From Defluviitaleaceae bacterium (lineage in GTDB: Bacteria > Bacillota > Clostridia > Lachnospirales > WQUN01), in assembly GCA_009786975.1 (NCBI GenBank), contig WRGX01000217.1:1-36508 (forward strand): a DNA stretch of 36,508 nucleotides. Direction: 5' to 3'. Positions 34,658-36,508 of the stretch are shown here, piece by piece (the stretch's first letter is position 1; the number at the start of each line of letters is the position of its first letter). The notes below the pieces were generated by a model. That model made no database searches and was not told where the DNA came from. It worked only from the letters and a program-made list of their open reading frames with translations. The translations under genes were made by a program, and so were the position numbers.

Positions 34658-35068
34658 TCATTCTGATAGCTTGAGTTTTTCCGCCGTTTTTGCGAGTTCG
34701 TTGAGCGGTGGGTCGGTTGGCGGGTTGTTGAATTTCAACCCGTCGTTTTTATTGCGCGGAACGATGTGCATGTGGTAGTGAAAAATTTCTTGGCCGGCGG
34801 CGCGACCGTTGTTTTGCACTATGTTTACGCCGTCGGGGGTGAGTTCGGTGCGGATTTTTTCGGCGATGCGTTTTGCGAGGGGTAGAATTCCCGCGGCTTC
34901 GGCGTCATTTAGCTCGAAAATATCCGCCGCGTGACGCTTGGGGATTATCAGCGTGTGTCCCGTTGCCGAGGGAAAGCGGTCCAAAATCGCCAGCAAATTT
35001 TCGTCTTCGTAAATTTTAAAGCACGGAATTTCCCCGGCAATTATTTTACAAAAAATACAGTTAGACAT
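34658..35068 (-). CDS. HIT family nucleotide-binding hydrolase
   Basis: A 136-residue Hint-type HIT protein. The histidine triad is HYHMHIVPR (His97, His99, His101), and the N-terminus has CIFCKIIAGEIP with the paired cysteines often seen in bacterial members. Likely reaction: hydrolysis of AMP-lysine or similar nucleoside phosphoramidates or Ap4A; the in vivo substrate is unknown. ATG with AAGGAG upstream. Convergent with fliP, only 16 bp between stops. Confidence 0.95.
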   Translation of the reverse strand: MSNCIFCKIIAGEIPCFKIYEDENLLAILDRFPSATGHTLIIPKRHAADIFELNDAEAAGILPLAKRIAEKIRTELTPDGVNIVQNNGRAAGQEIFHYHMHIVPRNKNDGLKFNNPPTDPPLNELAKTAEKLKLSE

Positions 35069-35094
35069 GTTTTTTCTCCTTTGTCTGAATGTTT

Positions 35095-35131
35095 AAAATG
35101 AGTCGGCGAGTGTCACTCGCCGACTCATTTT
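35095..35131. repeat. Dispersed hairpin copy 3, between the sugar kinase and HIT genes
   Basis: A perfect 18-bp stem centred on 35113, with the same core as 37-79 and 11958-11996 but different outer base pairs that still match each other. On the plus strand it is followed by a T-run, on the minus strand by ATTTTAAAC, so it is a stronger terminator for plus-strand transcripts. It lies 27 bp upstream of the HIT start codon. Confidence 0.8.
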
Positions 35132-35144
35132 TTTCCCGCTCAAG

Positions 35145-35211
35145 AAATTGGAATTCGCCCTTCCGACACACGTCCGATTTTCACTTGTTTCGTGAAGGCG
35201 AATTTCAATTT
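35145..35211. repeat. Second inverted repeat downstream of the sugar kinase
   Basis: AAATTGGAATTCGCCCTTC (35145-35163) is matched by the reverse complement of 35194-35211 (AAATTGAAATTCGCCTTC) with one substitution and one gap. A 30-bp spacer lies between. It follows the kinase stop by 12 bp on the minus strand and would form a 3-prime stem-loop. Confidence 0.6.
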
Positions 35212-35223
35212 TTGTAGGAGAAC

Positions 35224-36354
35224 TTAACCCGAGACCTTTCCCTTGCCCCAATCCTCGGCGAATTTTATCACTTCGTCGAAGGTTGGGCTTTTTGCGTTGC
35301 GGACGTAGAAGCCCGAGGTTGAAACGCCCAAAGTGAGCGACGAGATTGGGTCGAGGCCGAGGGATTGCGCGAGGCAGAAGCCGGCGTTTAGGTTGTCGCC
35401 TGCGCCGGTTGTTAGTTTTGGTTTGGCGCAGAAGGGGCCGTCGACGTTGAAATATTCGCCGCCGATTGCGCAACATGCGCTGCGCACGGGATGCACCATC
35501 AGGCAGTAAATGCCCAGCTCGCCGTACACCGCCATGACGGTTTCTTTTAATTTATCAGCCGCGCCGTCTCCGACCGCAACGCCCAAAACTTCTGCGATTT
35601 CATAGACCTCTTTTTCGTTCAGGCCCAAAATTGTGCGGAATTTTTTCTCGAATTTGCCGATTAAATCCATGGCGCGTTTGATGTCCGATTTCGTGCGTTT
35701 TTCGGGGTCGGCGAGGTCGAAAAAGGCTAGGGGGCGTTCGGTTTTTACGGGAAGGAGCGGGAAAACTTCGTCGATTAAGCCCTGCCAAATTTCGCTCATT
35801 TGCGGCATCATTGTCCAGTTTTCCATGCCGAAAAGGTCGCAATTGCCAACCATATCAGCAATCCCCTTCACACCGCCAAGCCCCTCTTTGAAAACATGCC
35901 ACGTCAGCGCGCCGAGGCCGGAATGTTTGCCCAGCATTACCTTGCCGTCCTCGAATTCCGCGGCGTCGGTGTGTCCGGGTTGGCATAGGGAATAAACCGC
36001 TTCGGCTTTGTCTGCCATTGGGCGGAAAACGGGATGAATGTCGGGCTGGCCGAGCGCGCCTGCGTAAGTAAGGCGCACGCCGTATTCAAGCAAAGCGTTT
36101 GAAAGAATCGGCCCGTTGCCGCCCAGTTTTGTTTGAACCGTCACCATTTCGATGTTCGTGCTGAGCCCCGCCGCCTTGGAGATGCGTTCGCCGAATTCCG
36201 CGATGGTTTTAATTCGCGTGAAATTGGCGAAATCCTGCCGTTTGTCAACGGGATGGATGATTTCATCGACAAACCCGTCAAGCCCGATTAGCATTTTGAG
36301 GTCAAAGCCCCGTTTTTCTTTCAATTTTTTTGCGAGTTCCGTTGCGTTTTGCAT
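35224..36354 (-). CDS. PfkB/ribokinase-family carbohydrate kinase
   Basis: A 376-residue sugar kinase. It begins with MLIGLDGFVDEIIHPV, has a GGNGPILSNAL substrate/lid region and the active-site motif TTGAGDNLNAGF (GAGD at 317-320, Asp320 as base). It is longer than typical ribokinases (about 310) and does not match fructokinase, ribokinase or KdgK closely by eye, so the substrate is unknown; a sugar or sugar acid released by the hemicellulases of this window is possible. ATG with AAAGGAGG. Probably first gene of a kinase-HIT unit. Confidence 0.88.
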   Translation of the reverse strand: MQNATELAKKLKEKRGFDLKMLIGLDGFVDEIIHPVDKRQDFANFTRIKTIAEFGERISKAAGLSTNIEMVTVQTKLGGNGPILSNALLEYGVRLTYAGALGQPDIHPVFRPMADKAEAVYSLCQPGHTDAAEFEDGKVMLGKHSGLGALTWHVFKEGLGGVKGIADMVGNCDLFGMENWTMMPQMSEIWQGLIDEVFPLLPVKTERPLAFFDLADPEKRTKSDIKRAMDLIGKFEKKFRTILGLNEKEVYEIAEVLGVAVGDGAADKLKETVMAVYGELGIYCLMVHPVRSACCAIGGEYFNVDGPFCAKPKLTTGAGDNLNAGFCLAQSLGLDPISSLTLGVSTSGFYVRNAKSPTFDEVIKFAEDWGKGKVSG

Positions 36355-36486
36355 GTTAAATTCCTCCTTTTATTTTTGTCCGGCTTTGTATCCGGATTTG
36401 AGAGCGCGTCGAGTTAGGAAACGTAAGAAAATAAACTTTACACATTCCTAGTCTTTTTGCCGAAAGTCTGCGTCGCGAAAATTCTT

Positions 36487-36503
36487 GCGACCCGCTAGGT
36501 CGC
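36487..36503. repeat. Small perfect hairpin at the window end
   Basis: GCGACC (36487-36492), loop CGCTA, GGTCGC (36498-36503). It lies 130 bp upstream of the sugar kinase in a GC-rich end that may belong to a further repeat outside the window. Confidence 0.35.
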
Positions 36504-36508
36504 GGCGA

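Noticed and set aside
1-36508. CRISPR array, tRNA or rRNA genes
   Set aside because: The repeats are inverted and dispersed rather than regularly spaced direct repeats, and no tRNA-like or rRNA sequence was recognised.

Overview
The window looks like a chromosome segment of an anaerobic, flagellated, Gram-positive-type bacterium of the class Clostridia. The main reason is the flagellar locus. It has the order flgB-flgC-fliE-fliF-fliG-fliH-fliI-fliJ-(MotE-like)-fliK-flgD-(small flagellar operon protein)-flgE-flbD-motA-motB-fliL-fliM-fliY-cheY-fliO-fliP, a FliY that carries a CheC-type phosphatase domain, FlbD, strong AGGAGG ribosome binding sites and some GTG/TTG starts. The carbohydrate genes fit a plant-polysaccharide degrader, perhaps from a herbivore or termite gut; genus and habitat are inference.

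Layout. Positions 1-603 hold a large palindromic repeat and a small membrane-anchored protein with an FMN-binding-like domain (minus strand). Positions 796-4559 encode two intracellular-type glycosidases, a YicI-like GH31 alpha-xylosidase and a GH29 alpha-L-fucosidase, separated by about 260 bp of nested inverted repeats that look like a MITE. Positions 4573-10372 are a tightly overlapping run: dapF (lysine/peptidoglycan precursor), a stand-alone GMP synthetase ATP-pyrophosphatase subunit, and a 1341-residue hybrid histidine kinase with Cache, three PAS domains, REC and HPt. purH (10382-11938) is convergent to it. A divergent promoter region leads into a two-gene hemicellulose operon: GH67 alpha-glucuronidase and an SGNH/SASA acetylesterase with an inserted beta-sandwich. 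Together GH31, GH29, GH67 and the esterase would strip xylose, fucose, methylglucuronic acid and acetyl groups from imported xyloglucan and xylan oligomers.

Positions 15950-34641 are the flagellar locus: rod (FlgB, FlgC, FliE), MS ring and C-ring (FliF, FliG, FliM, FliY), export ATPase complex (FliH, FliI, FliJ), hook assembly (FliK, FlgD, FlgE), stator (MotA, MotB, FliL), CheY, and the first export-gate genes (FliO, FliP). Two sigma-A-like promoters precede flgB. A large hairpin plus an internal promoter split the run between flgE and flbD. The usual fliQ-fliR-flhB-flhA continuation is absent: a HIT-family gene converges on fliP after 16 bp, followed by a PfkB-type sugar kinase on the minus strand.

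The most unusual content is repetitive. One family is a perfect dispersed hairpin (three copies with compensating outer base pairs) acting as a terminator or leader element. A second family, with core TTCCCTCGAAGCCGG, occurs at five places. One of these lies in frame inside purH, where it appears to encode a loop of about 22 residues, which recalls the Rickettsia palindromic elements. FlgD is also unusual: it seems to carry four tandem copies of the small beta module that normally occurs once.
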